In this document: positions 7,134-15,504 of the stretch, one piece after another
Layout of the letters: every line of letters begins with the position of its first letter
Numbering within the stretch: the first letter of the stretch is position 1
NCBI RefSeq assembly: GCF_934230905.1
Contig: NZ_CAKQFJ010000023.1
Coordinates: forward strand, 1 to 28,202
Direction: 5' to 3'
DNA: 28,202 nucleotides
Source: an uncultured Veillonella sp.
GTDB lineage: Bacteria; Bacillota; Negativicutes; Veillonellales; Veillonellaceae
Notes under the pieces: model-generated
Databases searched by the model: none
What the model saw: only the letters and a program-made list of their open reading frames with translations
Told to the model about the DNA's origin: nothing
Translations under genes and position numbers: made by a program

Positions 7134-7635
7134 GTGCTTTACGACGCTCTTTAAAAAAATCTTTCATCAATTGGCTACATTCATCAGCGAGGATGCCTGC
7201 TTGTAATTGTGGTTCATGATTTAATCCCGGATGAGATAATACATTAAACAGTGATTCTACAGCGCCTCCTTTGTAGTCGCTAGCACCATATACAACGCGG
7301 TCAATACGGCTGTTAATAATGGCTCCTGCGCACATTGGACACGGCTCTATCGTAACATACAGGGTGCATCCAGTCAACCGCCAGCGATTTAGGCTATTAC
7401 ACGCTTCACGAATAACGAGCACCTCGGCGTGAGCTGTTGCATCATGATCGAGTTCCCGGCGGTTATGGTGACGTGAAATGATTTGATTATTGTGGACTAA
7501 AATAGCACCAATTGGAATCTCGCCAAGGGCATAAGCCTTTTTTCCTTCTTCGATGGCAAGTTTCATAAAGTATTCGTCACGACTATGTTCGTCCATCGTA
7601 TTTAGTTCGGGTGATAGTATATGGTCTTTTGTCAT
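7087..7635 (-). CDS. tadA: tRNA adenosine-34 deaminase TadA, overlapping tRNA-Ser
   Basis: Zinc-dependent deaminase that converts adenosine 34 of tRNA-Arg(ACG) to inosine. The 182-residue product contains the ATAHAE zinc/proton-shuttle motif and the PCPMCAGAI motif. The start ATG follows AGAGGTG at good spacing; an upstream in-frame extension lacks a ribosome site. The usual TadA ending, FFKERRKAR, is followed by about 14 extra residues (STQEAEGSALEMR) encoded entirely by the 5' half of the tRNA-Ser gene. The TAG stop is formed just 3' of the anticodon stem. A typical family member ends about where the tRNA begins, so the tail is probably functionless. I see no promoter for the tRNA inside tadA, so both products probably share a transcript that RNase P would cut inside the coding region. 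Confidence 0.92.
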   Translation of the reverse strand: MTKDHILSPELNTMDEHSRDEYFMKLAIEEGKKAYALGEIPIGAILVHNNQIISRHHNRRELDHDATAHAEVLVIREACNSLNRWRLTGCTLYVTIEPCPMCAGAIINSRIDRVVYGASDYKGGAVESLFNVLSHPGLNHEPQLQAGILADECSQLMKDFFKERRKARRSTQEAEGSALEMR

Positions 7636-7693
7636 TATCGCACCTCTTAATGTATAATATCTTACATAGAGTCTATCATATTTAGTCATATTT

Positions 7694-7721
7694 TTGCGAA
7701 TAGATTTAATCGTTATATCAG
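7694..7721 (+). promoter_or_regulatory. Candidate promoter of the TRIC-family gene
   Basis: TTGCGA (7694-7699), 16-base spacer, TATCAG (7716-7721; four of six -10 positions). It lies in the 105-base divergent gap shared with tadA. Confidence 0.35.
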
Positions 7722-7740
7722 TTGTTTGTGTGAGGCTTGT

Positions 7741-8367
7741 ATGGATATTATTTGGTATATGTTTGATATGATTGGCACCGTCGCATTTGCCGTATCAGGG
7801 GCCCTCGTAGGGGTGTCACGTAAGATGGATATTTTTGGCATGGCAGTACTTGCATTGGCTACCGCTATTGGGGGTGGTGTGATTCGTGATGTACTATTAG
7901 GTTATTTCCCGCCAAACTCACTTCGTAATGTAGTGTACGTTATCGTTGTTCTTGTGGTAACGTTCATCGTATTTGTGATTTATAATAGTCGCTATCATCG
8001 TAACATAATGGGACCTCGTAGTCGTGCTAGCTATTTGTTTGCTGATGCTCTAGGCTTGGCATCCTTTACTGTAACTGGTGCTTCCGCTGGGTATACATTA
8101 TATCCAGAATTGCCTATATTTATTGTTTTATTAGGTACGATTACTGCTGTAGGTGGTGGTATTTTACGCGATATGTTGGCACAGCGAGTGCCTTCTGTAC
8201 TGAAAGAAGACGTATATGCATTGCCTAGTATTATTGGAGGTATAGCATATTATCTTTTAGTCATTAGCGATTGGATGGGGCAGGCCGTATATGGTGCTTT
8301 CACTATCGTTCTCGTCATTCGCTTACTAGCGATTAAATATCACTGGAGTTTACCGCGCGTCAGATGA
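7741..8367 (+). CDS. TRIC-type cation channel / UPF0126 membrane protein
   Basis: Small integral membrane protein of the UPF0126 (E. coli YicG/YadS) family, now grouped with trimeric intracellular cation channels; probably a monovalent cation channel. The 208-residue product shows the internal duplication of the family: GGGVIRD at residues 44-50 and GGGILRD at 138-144, each following a pair of hydrophobic segments, with about seven in total. ATG at 7741 is preceded by GAGG at 5 bases; an in-frame TTG 15 bases upstream is less likely. It is transcribed divergently from tadA. There is no clear terminator before the next gene, which has its own strong promoter. Confidence 0.88.
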   Translation: MDIIWYMFDMIGTVAFAVSGALVGVSRKMDIFGMAVLALATAIGGGVIRDVLLGYFPPNSLRNVVYVIVVLVVTFIVFVIYNSRYHRNIMGPRSRASYLFADALGLASFTVTGASAGYTLYPELPIFIVLLGTITAVGGGILRDMLAQRVPSVLKEDVYALPSIIGGIAYYLLVISDWMGQAVYGAFTIVLVIRLLAIKYHWSLPRVR

Positions 8368-8390
8368 TAAATTGGTTTTATGCGATATAT

Positions 8391-8418
8391 TTGCCAAATT
8401 ATGACTAAGTGATATAAT
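8391..8418 (+). promoter_or_regulatory. Promoter of the DUF4127 gene with downstream dyad
   Basis: TTGCCA (8391-8396), 16-base spacer, TATAAT (8413-8418). About 55 bases downstream, in the leader, an imperfect 16-base dyad (8474-8489, GTACG...CGTAC, 14 of 16 symmetric) lies just ahead of the ribosome site. Confidence 0.65.
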
Positions 8419-8509
8419 TGTAATATTAGTTACTTTTTAAAATGATTGTATCCCTTGCAATAATTGTGAAATGGTACGCACGTTCGTACTTAATGAAGGA
8501 GTTTAACGT

Positions 8510-10303
8510 ATGTCTAAAAAATGGTTGAAGGTAGCTTTAATGGTTACGGCTATTGCTACAGGTACATCCATTCAAGTTGATGCGGAAACTGTATTATATG
8601 TTCCGCAAGATGATCGCCCTGTAAGTTTACAATATACAGTTGATACTGCTAAGGCTGCAGGTATGACGGTATTAACACCACCACAAAATTTGATTTCTGG
8701 TAAAACCTATAAAGGCCAAGCCGATCAAATTTGGAATTGGGTAGAACAAAATGCAGGTAGAGCTGATGTTATGGTATTAAGTACAGATACCTTAATCTAT
8801 GGTGGTCTTGTAGATTCGCGTAAGCATAATTTGCCATTGAGTACATTGGAAAGTCGATTGAAACGTATTGAATCTCTTAAGGCCAATCATAAAAATACAC
8901 GCATTTATGGTTTTGGTACTGTCATGCGTTCTCCGCGCGCTAGTGGAGGTGGCACTGAACCATCCTACTATGCAGACTATGGTCCAACTATATTCCAAAT
9001 TGCTGCATTACAAGATAAATTGGATGAGGGCACATTAACACAAGCAGAAACGCAAAAATTGATGAGCTTGCAAGCTTCTGTGCCAATTGAATATTTACAA
9101 GATTGGTTCTCTCGCCGTCAAAAAAATATGCAAGTAAACAAGGATTTGATTGATGAAGCTCGTAATGGTGTATTTTCATACTTTGCATTGGGGCATGATG
9201 ACACATCTCAATTATCTCAATCCGCTTTGGAAGGGCGTTATTTAAATCAGTACTCCAAAGGCATTCCACGTACCCAATATGGTAGCTTCCCTGGGGCAGA
9301 TCAACTTGGTTTGTTGTTAATGGCTCGTTCTCGTACGGATGGTAGTGCAGAAAAACCGACGTTCTCCGTGATTTATCCGCTCGGTGGTGCTGGTAAAACC
9401 TTGCCAGGTTACGAAGATCAAACCATTGATAAGACGATTGCGGAACACGTAGAGGCTGTAGGTGGCACTATGACAACAGCTGGAAAACCAACTGTCCTTC
9501 TCGCTGTTAATACACCTCTTTCGACAAGCACATCTGAGTCCGAAACCTTTGGTAATTTCCCAATGATTTCACAAGCTACGAATGCCTTTGTAGATCGTAT
9601 TCAACAAGCTACAGAGCAAGGTGTAAATGTAAGTATTGCTGATATTGCATATAATAACGGCTCTGATAATACCTTGTTAGGTGCTTTATACAAACGCGAT
9701 TTACTCTATAAAATCGGTGCTTACAATGGTTGGAATACAGCTAGTAACACGGTAGGGTATGCTATTGCACAAGGCTTATTGTTACAATCTATGTCTCCAG
9801 AAGGTCATCGAGATATGTTGACACAACAATACTTAGATAATTGGGCATACCAAGCCAATATCCGCAAAGACATTTATCGTATGCAAGATTCCATTCGTAC
9901 CGACAATGTACGCTACTCTGGTGATTTGAATTCAAAATTAGAAGAGTATTTACAAGAACGTGTACAAGATTTCAGTGAAACTTATTTGAAGATAGATCCA
10001 CGTACCGTTAAGGCTACATTCCCATGGGGCCGTTTGTTTGAAACGGATATTACCGTTTATGATAAACCAGTAGTACCACTTCAAAAAGAAATTCGTATGC
10101 AACGTGAAGAAGAGGCGAAGAGACAGGCCGAAGCTGCAGCAGCTGCGGCTGCACAAGCTAATGGCCAATCGCAACCAGCTCCAGCTGCTGCGCCAACTAC
10201 AACGACTCAGGCTACACCAGCTGTAACTGCGACAACGGTAGTACATCAAGCGGCGACTTCACCTCGTATTGTTCCTACACCGGCCATTGTGCCACAACAA
10301 TAG
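8510..10303 (+). CDS. Exported DUF4127-family protein with Ala/Pro/Thr-rich tail
   Basis: A 597-residue protein with a Sec signal peptide (MSKKWLKVALMVTAIATG, likely cleaved after Val-Asp-Ala near residue 25). It has the DUF4127 signature: LYVPQDDRPV immediately after the signal, STDTLIYGGLVDSR near residue 100, and GHDD with a later PGADQLG segment. The function of the family is not established; the Asp-rich motifs suggest a hydrolase or metal site, which is inference. After about residue 525 the sequence becomes low complexity: a charged EEEAKRQAEA helix, an alanine run, then Pro/Thr/Ala-rich sequence resembling a cell-wall or envelope spacer. GAAGGAG precedes the ATG. The next gene starts 6 bases after the stop, implying cotranscription with a membrane acyltransferase. 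Confidence 0.85.
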   Translation: MSKKWLKVALMVTAIATGTSIQVDAETVLYVPQDDRPVSLQYTVDTAKAAGMTVLTPPQNLISGKTYKGQADQIWNWVEQNAGRADVMVLSTDTLIYGGLVDSRKHNLPLSTLESRLKRIESLKANHKNTRIYGFGTVMRSPRASGGGTEPSYYADYGPTIFQIAALQDKLDEGTLTQAETQKLMSLQASVPIEYLQDWFSRRQKNMQVNKDLIDEARNGVFSYFALGHDDTSQLSQSALEGRYLNQYSKGIPRTQYGSFPGADQLGLLLMARSRTDGSAEKPTFSVIYPLGGAGKTLPGYEDQTIDKTIAEHVEAVGGTMTTAGKPTVLLAVNTPLSTSTSESETFGNFPMISQATNAFVDRIQQATEQGVNVSIADIAYNNGSDNTLLGALYKRDLLYKIGAYNGWNTASNTVGYAIAQGLLLQSMSPEGHRDMLTQQYLDNWAYQANIRKDIYRMQDSIRTDNVRYSGDLNSKLEEYLQERVQDFSETYLKIDPRTVKATFPWGRLFETDITVYDKPVVPLQKEIRMQREEEAKRQAEAAAAAAAQANGQSQPAPAAAPTTTTQATPAVTATTVVHQAATSPRIVPTPAIVPQQ

Positions 10304-10309
10304 GCGCCT

Positions 10310-11425
10310 ATGAAACGATCGTTTTTGCCTGAAATAACCTATATGCGTGGTCTTTGTATGCTTGGAGTTATTGGTATTCATGTTGGTTCTTACGCATTAC
10401 AAAATCCATTTGTTAATTTACAACTTATTAGCGTATTGGAAATCTTATCTCGCTTTGCAGTGCCCGCATTCTTCTTTTTGTCAGCGTTTGGTCTGTTTTA
10501 CCATACATCGGTACATGATTCATTTAGCTACAAGGATTTTATGAAACGACGCTTTCAAGTGGTGTTTTATCCGTACATTGTGTGGTCCCTGTTTTATCTT
10601 GTCTATACGGGGACAACGGCGCACAATTTTGGAAATCTTCACCCAGGGCTATTAGTCGTGAATCTTTTATTTGGTAACAGCATGTACCATTTATATTTCA
10701 TGGTTATATTAGTGTGGTTCTATGTGATGATGCCTGTATGGCGTATGATGGTACGATTGATTTTGAAAGCGCCCATCCCTTGGCTCCTTAGCTTATTTAT
10801 CATTCAATTAGGTGTTGATTTTATATCTTCCTATCGATTGGGGGCATGGGTCACGCAGAACTTTAGCGACTCTCCGGCTATAAAATATCTTTTTGATATG
10901 CGCCTTAACTATTGGGTGATTCATTATATATGGATATTCCTCTTTGGCGCTGTAGTAGCTGAGAGATATGAACAGGTAAAAGAGTATATGTGGCGATATC
11001 GATATATTTTGGCTGTTTGTGCTATTCTATCTGTCCTTTCCATGTTAGGTGCTTATTATTATGTAATGGACGTATGGCATTATACGGTGCTCGAAGCGAT
11101 TTACACGGTACATCAGTTGAGTCCAATGGGTGTATTCTATACGGCATTGGGTACATTGTTTAGCTTATTTCTATTCCAAGTGATGCCCCTCAACAATACG
11201 ATGGAGGCATTCTGGTCACAAATTGGGGATACCTCATACGGTATTTACTTAGCGCATCCGTTTTGGTTGTTGATTATGACCGGTATAATGGCTAAGTACA
11301 ATTTGTTATTTACAGTGCCTCATGTAGTATTGCTGTATGTGATGGCTGTAGGACTATCTTATTTAACTACAGTAGGGTTAAAGCAAATACCAAAACCAAT
11401 TCGAAAATATATTCTTGGTAATTAG
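10310..11425 (+). CDS. Acyltransferase-3 family membrane protein
   Basis: Integral membrane O-acyltransferase that would modify a cell-surface sugar polymer or lipid with an acyl group. The 371-residue protein has about ten hydrophobic segments. It starts with the family pattern EITYMRGLCMLGVIGIHVG, containing the conserved Arg13 and His24 thought to be catalytic. The C-terminal SYGIYLAHPFW segment is also characteristic. The start is 6 bases after the DUF4127 stop with no good ribosome site of its own, so translation is probably coupled. A strong terminator follows at 11474-11522. The acceptor is unknown; pairing with an exported DUF4127 protein points to envelope decoration. Confidence 0.87.
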   Translation: MKRSFLPEITYMRGLCMLGVIGIHVGSYALQNPFVNLQLISVLEILSRFAVPAFFFLSAFGLFYHTSVHDSFSYKDFMKRRFQVVFYPYIVWSLFYLVYTGTTAHNFGNLHPGLLVVNLLFGNSMYHLYFMVILVWFYVMMPVWRMMVRLILKAPIPWLLSLFIIQLGVDFISSYRLGAWVTQNFSDSPAIKYLFDMRLNYWVIHYIWIFLFGAVVAERYEQVKEYMWRYRYILAVCAILSVLSMLGAYYYVMDVWHYTVLEAIYTVHQLSPMGVFYTALGTLFSLFLFQVMPLNNTMEAFWSQIGDTSYGIYLAHPFWLLIMTGIMAKYNLLFTVPHVVLLYVMAVGLSYLTTVGLKQIPKPIRKYILGN

Positions 11426-11473
11426 TTAATGGATAGTGGCTCATTAGGTCAGCGATATAAATCATTAGAGTAT

Positions 11474-11522
11474 AATCCGCTCTTACCATAACTTATAGTT
11501 ATCGGTATGGAGCGGATTTTTT
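11474..11522 (+). terminator. Intrinsic terminator after the acyltransferase gene
   Basis: AATCCGCTC (11474-11482) pairs with GAGCGGATT (11510-11518), and an inner ATAACT/AGTTAT stem continues it past a small internal loop. A T-run to 11522 follows. Confidence 0.88.
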
Positions 11523-11540
11523 CATGACTAAAATGAAAAC

Positions 11541-11586
11541 TTTCACAGTGTAAAGTGTGAAAATTGATAGGTGATTGTGCTATAAT
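11541..11586 (+). promoter_or_regulatory. Extended -10 promoter of dat with overlapping operator-like dyad
   Basis: TATAAT at 11581-11586 is preceded by TGC, an extended -10 element, and a poor -35 (TGAAAA at 11558-11563). A perfect 7-bp inverted repeat, TTTCACA (11541-11547) and TGTGAAA (11556-11562), covers that -35 region. A weak -35 under a dyad is the arrangement expected for a regulated promoter. Confidence 0.6.
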
Positions 11587-11632
11587 ACAATCATACTGAT
11601 TAGAGTTACAACAAGGAAAATGAGGTGCTCTT

Positions 11633-12490
11633 ATGCAAGAATTAACATATTTTAACGGTGAATTTGTTGAACCCGGTGCAAAGGTTATTAGTATTGATGA
11701 CCGCGGTTACTTATTTGGTGATTCTGTATATGAAGTTGTACGTGTTACAAAGGGTCGTTGTTTTGCATTATCCTATCATCAAGATCGTCTATATCGATCC
11801 ATGCGTGAAATGGATATTCCTGTAAAAATGACACCTGATGATTTAACAGAACTTCACGAAATTTTGATTGAACAAAGTGAAATCAAAGAGGGGTATATTT
11901 ATTTACAAATTTCTCGTGGTGTAGCGCCACGTCATCATGCATATGACCGGTCTAAATTAGAGCCACAAATGCTCATGTCTATTCACGCTCTTGATATGGA
12001 TGAGGTGAATAAGGTGGAAACTGGTGTTAAGGCCATAGCGTTGCCTGATGAACGGTGGGACCATGTAGATATTAAAACTACGAATTTGATTCCTAATATT
12101 TTGGCTCAAACTAAGGCGGAAAAGAAATTTGCTTATACAGCAATGTTCTTCCGTGATGGCATTTGTACCGAAGGGGCTACATCAAATGTATTTGCCGTAA
12201 AAGATGGCATTCTGTATACACATCCAGCGGATAATCATATTTTAAAAGGTATTACACGCCAAATGATTATTACTCGGGTGGCACCATCTTTGGGCGTTAC
12301 TGCTATTGAAAAAGAATTTGATCGCGCTTTTGTTGATGACGCAGATGAACTATTCTTTACCGATACAATTGGTGGCGTTATTCCGATTATCAAACTCGAC
12401 AGAAATCCTGTAGCTGATGGAAAACCAGGTACAGTGACTATGAAATTACGTCATGGTCTAGAGAAATTAATGGAAGAAGGCTTAGCTTAA
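11633..12490 (+). CDS. dat: D-amino-acid (D-alanine) aminotransferase
   Basis: Fold-type IV pyridoxal-phosphate enzyme interconverting D-alanine plus 2-oxoglutarate with pyruvate plus D-glutamate, a route to D-glutamate for peptidoglycan. The 285-residue product matches D-amino-acid transaminase rather than the branched-chain enzyme: GYLFGDSVYEVVR with Tyr33, and PRHHAY at 99-104, whose Arg100 and His102 correspond to the residues that hold the substrate carboxylate. It also has the catalytic Lys148 in DIKTTNL, Glu180 in TEGATSNV and the phosphate-binding ILKGITRQ. GAGGTG precedes the ATG at 6 bases. It lies 78 bases upstream of metN; read-through into metNI is possible because I see no terminator in between. 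Confidence 0.92.
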   Translation: MQELTYFNGEFVEPGAKVISIDDRGYLFGDSVYEVVRVTKGRCFALSYHQDRLYRSMREMDIPVKMTPDDLTELHEILIEQSEIKEGYIYLQISRGVAPRHHAYDRSKLEPQMLMSIHALDMDEVNKVETGVKAIALPDERWDHVDIKTTNLIPNILAQTKAEKKFAYTAMFFRDGICTEGATSNVFAVKDGILYTHPADNHILKGITRQMIITRVAPSLGVTAIEKEFDRAFVDDADELFFTDTIGGVIPIIKLDRNPVADGKPGTVTMKLRHGLEKLMEEGLA

Positions 12491-12568
12491 TCTAGTTTGA
12501 CTATAGATATTGGTATTCTGTAACTATAGTGGCTACTAAGGGGAGCTTTCATAAAGAAAGGACATATT

Positions 12569-13615
12569 TTGATTACATTAGAACACATTAGCAAGGTCTA
12601 TGAAGGTGCTAATCGTGTAGAAGCGCTGAAGGATATTAGCCTCACTATTGAGAAGGGGCAAATCTACGGCATTATCGGTCAATCAGGGGCTGGTAAATCT
12701 ACATTGATTCGTTGCATCAATATGCTGGAAGCCCCTACATCGGGTTCTGTTATCGTAGACGGCACAGATTTGACGAAATTGAGTGCTAGTGAATTGCGTA
12801 AAGCACGTAAACACATTGGTATGATTTTCCAACATTTTAATCTTTTATCATCACGCACTGTTTATGACAATGTGGCGTTTCCATTGGAATTGCAAGGGTT
12901 GAGCAAATCAGAAATCAAGGAACGAATCACACCGATTCTTGATATCGTAGGTTTATCTGAACGGGTAAATAATTACCCGTCTCAATTATCTGGTGGTCAA
13001 AAGCAACGCGTTGGTATTGCTCGTGCATTAGCATCTAATCCTAAGGTATTGTTATGCGATGAAGCCACATCTGCATTGGATCCACAAACGACAGAATCTA
13101 TCTTAAAATTATTGAAAGATATCAATGAACGAATGGGACTTACCATTGTGCTCATTACCCATGAAATGCATGTTATTCGTGAGATTTGTGATCGCGTGGC
13201 AGTTATTGAGGGGGGCGTCATCTTAGAAGAAGGTAGTACTGTTGAGGTATTTACAAATCCGAAGAAACCGACAACAAAAGATTTTGTTGGTTCTGTAGTA
13301 AGTGATAACCTACCACAAGAAGCCCTCGAGCATCTTGAATTATATGATGATTGGATTGCAGGTACGTCACCACTTGTAAAATTAAAATTTACAGGACAAG
13401 CTACCGATGAGCCTGTTGTAGCAGGTTTGGTTCGTCGTTTCGACCTAGATGTAAGTATCTTATTTGGTGGGATTGACTATATTCAAAATACTAGTGTCGG
13501 TCGCCTCATCGTTGTTTTAAATGGCGATCCAATGAAAGCTAAAGAGGGTCTAGATTACATTAGAACATTACCAATTGAAAGCGAGGTGATCGGTTATGTC
13601 AGAGCAAGTCGTTAA
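12569..13615 (+). CDS. metN: Methionine ABC transporter ATP-binding protein MetN
   Basis: ATPase that powers methionine import with MetI and a MetQ lipoprotein. The 348-residue product has Walker A GQSGAGKST (37-45), Q-loop FQHFNLL, signature LSGGQKQR (140-147) and Walker B LLCDEATSALD (161-171). A C-terminal ACT-like NIL domain (about 270-345) binds methionine and inhibits transport. The start is a TTG at 12569, preceded at 6 bases by AAAGGA; it begins the canonical MITLEHISK sequence. The 78-base gap upstream contains a 7-bp ACTATAG/CTATAGT inverted repeat and a TTGACT hexamer at 12497-12502 without a good -10 box. There is no room for a SAM riboswitch. metI overlaps its end by 20 bases. 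Confidence 0.95.
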   Translation: MITLEHISKVYEGANRVEALKDISLTIEKGQIYGIIGQSGAGKSTLIRCINMLEAPTSGSVIVDGTDLTKLSASELRKARKHIGMIFQHFNLLSSRTVYDNVAFPLELQGLSKSEIKERITPILDIVGLSERVNNYPSQLSGGQKQRVGIARALASNPKVLLCDEATSALDPQTTESILKLLKDINERMGLTIVLITHEMHVIREICDRVAVIEGGVILEEGSTVEVFTNPKKPTTKDFVGSVVSDNLPQEALEHLELYDDWIAGTSPLVKLKFTGQATDEPVVAGLVRRFDLDVSILFGGIDYIQNTSVGRLIVVLNGDPMKAKEGLDYIRTLPIESEVIGYVRASR

Positions 13616-14249
13616 ATTATTGCTAACCGGTACCTTAGATACATTGCAAATGACTGTTATTTCTACAATCATGGCAATGATTATTGGTATTCCACTCGGT
13701 GTTGTATTGGTGGTAACATCTAAAGGGCATATTTTAGAGAATACCGCACTTAATAAAGTTCTTGGTGCCATTGTTAATGCCACACGTTCTATTCCATTTA
13801 TCATCTTAATGGTAGCTATCATTCCGTTTACGCGTATGGTTGTTGGAACTTCCATTGGTACTACAGCAGCTTGTGTACCTTTGACGTTAGCGGCTATTCC
13901 ATTTTTGGCACGTTTAGTTGAAACATCTATTAAGGATATTCAATTTGGTGTTATTGAAGCAGCTCAATCGATGGGGGCAAGCCCATTCCAAATTATCCGT
14001 AAAGTTTTATTGCCAGAAGCTTTACCAACGCTGATTGATAATGTCACTGTGCTTATCGTTAATTTGATTGGCTATTCCGCTATGGCTGGTGCTATCGGTG
14101 GTGGTGGCCTTGGTGATATTGCTATTCGCTATGGTTACCAACGTTTCCAAGGGGATATTATGCTCGCTACAATCATTATTCTTATCATTATGGTTCAAGT
14201 TATCCAAATGATTGGCGATGGCTTGTCTAAAGCAATGAATAAGAAGTAG
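13596..14249 (+). CDS. metI: Methionine ABC transporter permease MetI
   Basis: Inner-membrane permease subunit of the MetNIQ importer. The 217-residue protein has five or so hydrophobic segments and the cytoplasmic EAA loop (EAAQSMGASPFQIIRKVLLPEA, residues 121-142) that contacts MetN. The GGGGLGD segment before the last transmembrane helix is characteristic of MetI. It begins inside the end of metN, consistent with translational coupling and fixed stoichiometry, and has a GAGGTGATCGG ribosome site within metN. Unusually, no metQ follows; a yerC-like gene is next, 8 bases downstream. The metQ at the start of the window is a plausible partner. Confidence 0.95.
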   Translation: MSEQVVKLLLTGTLDTLQMTVISTIMAMIIGIPLGVVLVVTSKGHILENTALNKVLGAIVNATRSIPFIILMVAIIPFTRMVVGTSIGTTAACVPLTLAAIPFLARLVETSIKDIQFGVIEAAQSMGASPFQIIRKVLLPEALPTLIDNVTVLIVNLIGYSAMAGAIGGGGLGDIAIRYGYQRFQGDIMLATIIILIIMVQVIQMIGDGLSKAMNKK

Positions 14250-14257
14250 GAGGCGTT

Positions 14258-14557
14258 ATGAGCGTCAATGAAAAATTGAGAAGTGCTCAACATGACGAGC
14301 TTTTTGAAGGTATATTACAACTTCAAAATGTAGAAGAATGCTATGCATTTTTTGAGGATATTTGTACTGTTAACGAACTAAAAGCGTTATCACAACGGTT
14401 ACAAGTGGCTAAGATGCTACGTGCTGGTGATAGTTATGAAACAATTGTTGAAGAAACGGGTGCTAGTACAGCTACCATTAGTCGTGTGAAACGATGTCTT
14501 GTGTATGGGGCCGATGGTTATACAGTAGTATTAGATCGATTAGCAGACGCAAAATAA
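14258..14557 (+). CDS. YerC/YecD-type TrpR-superfamily regulator
   Basis: A 99-residue protein of the YerC/YecD group related to the Trp repressor, probably a small DNA-binding regulator. The DICTVNELKALSQRLQVAKML segment resembles TrpR helices, and SYETIVEETGASTATISRVKR near residues 66-86 forms the helix-turn-helix. AGGAGG lies 4 bases before the ATG. It is the last gene of the metNI operon and is followed by an intrinsic terminator. An autoregulatory role for the operon, with methionine or tryptophan as effector, is possible, but the sequence does not show it. Confidence 0.85.
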   Translation: MSVNEKLRSAQHDELFEGILQLQNVEECYAFFEDICTVNELKALSQRLQVAKMLRAGDSYETIVEETGASTATISRVKRCLVYGADGYTVVLDRLADAK

Positions 14558-14588
14558 ATTTAATATATTCGTAATAGAACAAATTCTT

Positions 14589-14618
14589 ACAACGGTGGCT
14601 GATGGTCACCGTTGTTTT
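14589..14618 (+). terminator. Intrinsic terminator of the metNI-yerC operon
   Basis: ACAACGGTG (14589-14597) pairs perfectly with CACCGTTGT (14607-14615) around a 9-base loop, followed by TTTT. Confidence 0.85.
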
Positions 14619-14631
14619 GTCTTTAGCACTA

Positions 14632-14659
14632 TTGTTTTTACCTACACGAATGGTAAAAT
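14632..14659 (+). promoter_or_regulatory. Candidate promoter of the TSUP-SDR pair
   Basis: TTGTTT (14632-14637), 16-base spacer and TAAAAT (14654-14659), 40 bases ahead of the start codon. A second possible -10 (TACTAT, 14662-14667) lacks a good -35. Confidence 0.4.
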
Positions 14660-14698
14660 GATACTATACATGTAATGTGTGAGATATGGGAGGCGTAT

Positions 14699-15493
14699 AT
14701 GGACTGGCTTATCTCAATAACCGGATTGCCTTATGATATGATAATACTTATACTACTTGGAGTAGCAGGGGCATTTGCCGGTTTTGTTGACTCTATAGTG
14801 GGCGGTGGTGGATTGATTTCGGTACCAGCCATGTTACTAACCAATTTACCACCTAGTATGGCATTAGGTAGTAATAAAATGTCTAGCATCTTTGGTGCAG
14901 GCAGTGCATCAATTACTTTTTTACGAAATAATATGGTTGATTTTGGTTTAGTTCGTAAATTATTGCCTTTTACATTTATTGGCTCGATGCTTGGTACAAT
15001 GGCTGTTGTATCGCTACCTCCGCTATATGTTAAACCGATTATCATTGTATTGCTTGTGGCTGTTACATTATTTGTGGTGTTTAAGAAAAACTGGGGCGAA
15101 GTGAATCGGACCTCTCAAGTAATGGGGCGCACATTATATATTTGTATGGCTTTTGCACTAGGTATCGGTGTTTATGATGGGTTTATTGGGCCTGGTACCG
15201 GTACATTTCTCATTATGGGATTTGTCTTTACGGGATTTGATTTTCTGCATGCCTCAGCTAATGCTAAAATTTTGAATTTTGTCAGTAATTTAGCATCCTT
15301 ATTAGTGTTTTTATATTTAGGATATGTCAATATAATGTATGGCCTTGCTGCTGCAGTAGGCCAAGTTATTGGTGCTTATTTAGGATCTCATTTAGCAATC
15401 GCTAAAGGATCATCCTTAGTACGTGTTGTATTTTTGTCGGTTACGACAGTTATGTTATTAAAATTAGTATATGATTATATTTCTACGTTATAG
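14699..15493 (+). CDS. TSUP-family (TauE/SafE) membrane permease
   Basis: Integral membrane protein of the sulfite exporter TauE/SafE family, which moves sulfite, sulfonates or small organic anions. The 264-residue product has about eight hydrophobic segments. The family's two glycine-rich repeats are present: GFVDSIVGGGGLISVPAML near residue 28 and GVYDGFIGPGTGTFLIMGF near residue 158. ATG at 14699 follows GGGAGG at 5 bases; codons upstream in the same frame lack a ribosome site. The next gene starts 11 bases after the stop behind its own AGGAGG, so they are cotranscribed. The transported ion is not predictable. Confidence 0.88.
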   Translation: MDWLISITGLPYDMIILILLGVAGAFAGFVDSIVGGGGLISVPAMLLTNLPPSMALGSNKMSSIFGAGSASITFLRNNMVDFGLVRKLLPFTFIGSMLGTMAVVSLPPLYVKPIIIVLLVAVTLFVVFKKNWGEVNRTSQVMGRTLYICMAFALGIGVYDGFIGPGTGTFLIMGFVFTGFDFLHASANAKILNFVSNLASLLVFLYLGYVNIMYGLAAAVGQVIGAYLGSHLAIAKGSSLVRVVFLSVTTVMLLKLVYDYISTL

Positions 15494-15504
15494 GAGGTGT
15501 GAGT

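Noticed and set aside
10132..10303. Alanine- and threonine-codon-rich tract at the end of the DUF4127 gene as a tandem DNA repeat
   Set aside because: It is low-complexity protein sequence with varied codons and no constant repeat unit.
12491..12568. SAM-responsive riboswitch upstream of metN
   Set aside because: The gap is only 78 bases and lacks the multi-helix S-box core; only a small ACTATAG/CTATAGT repeat is present.
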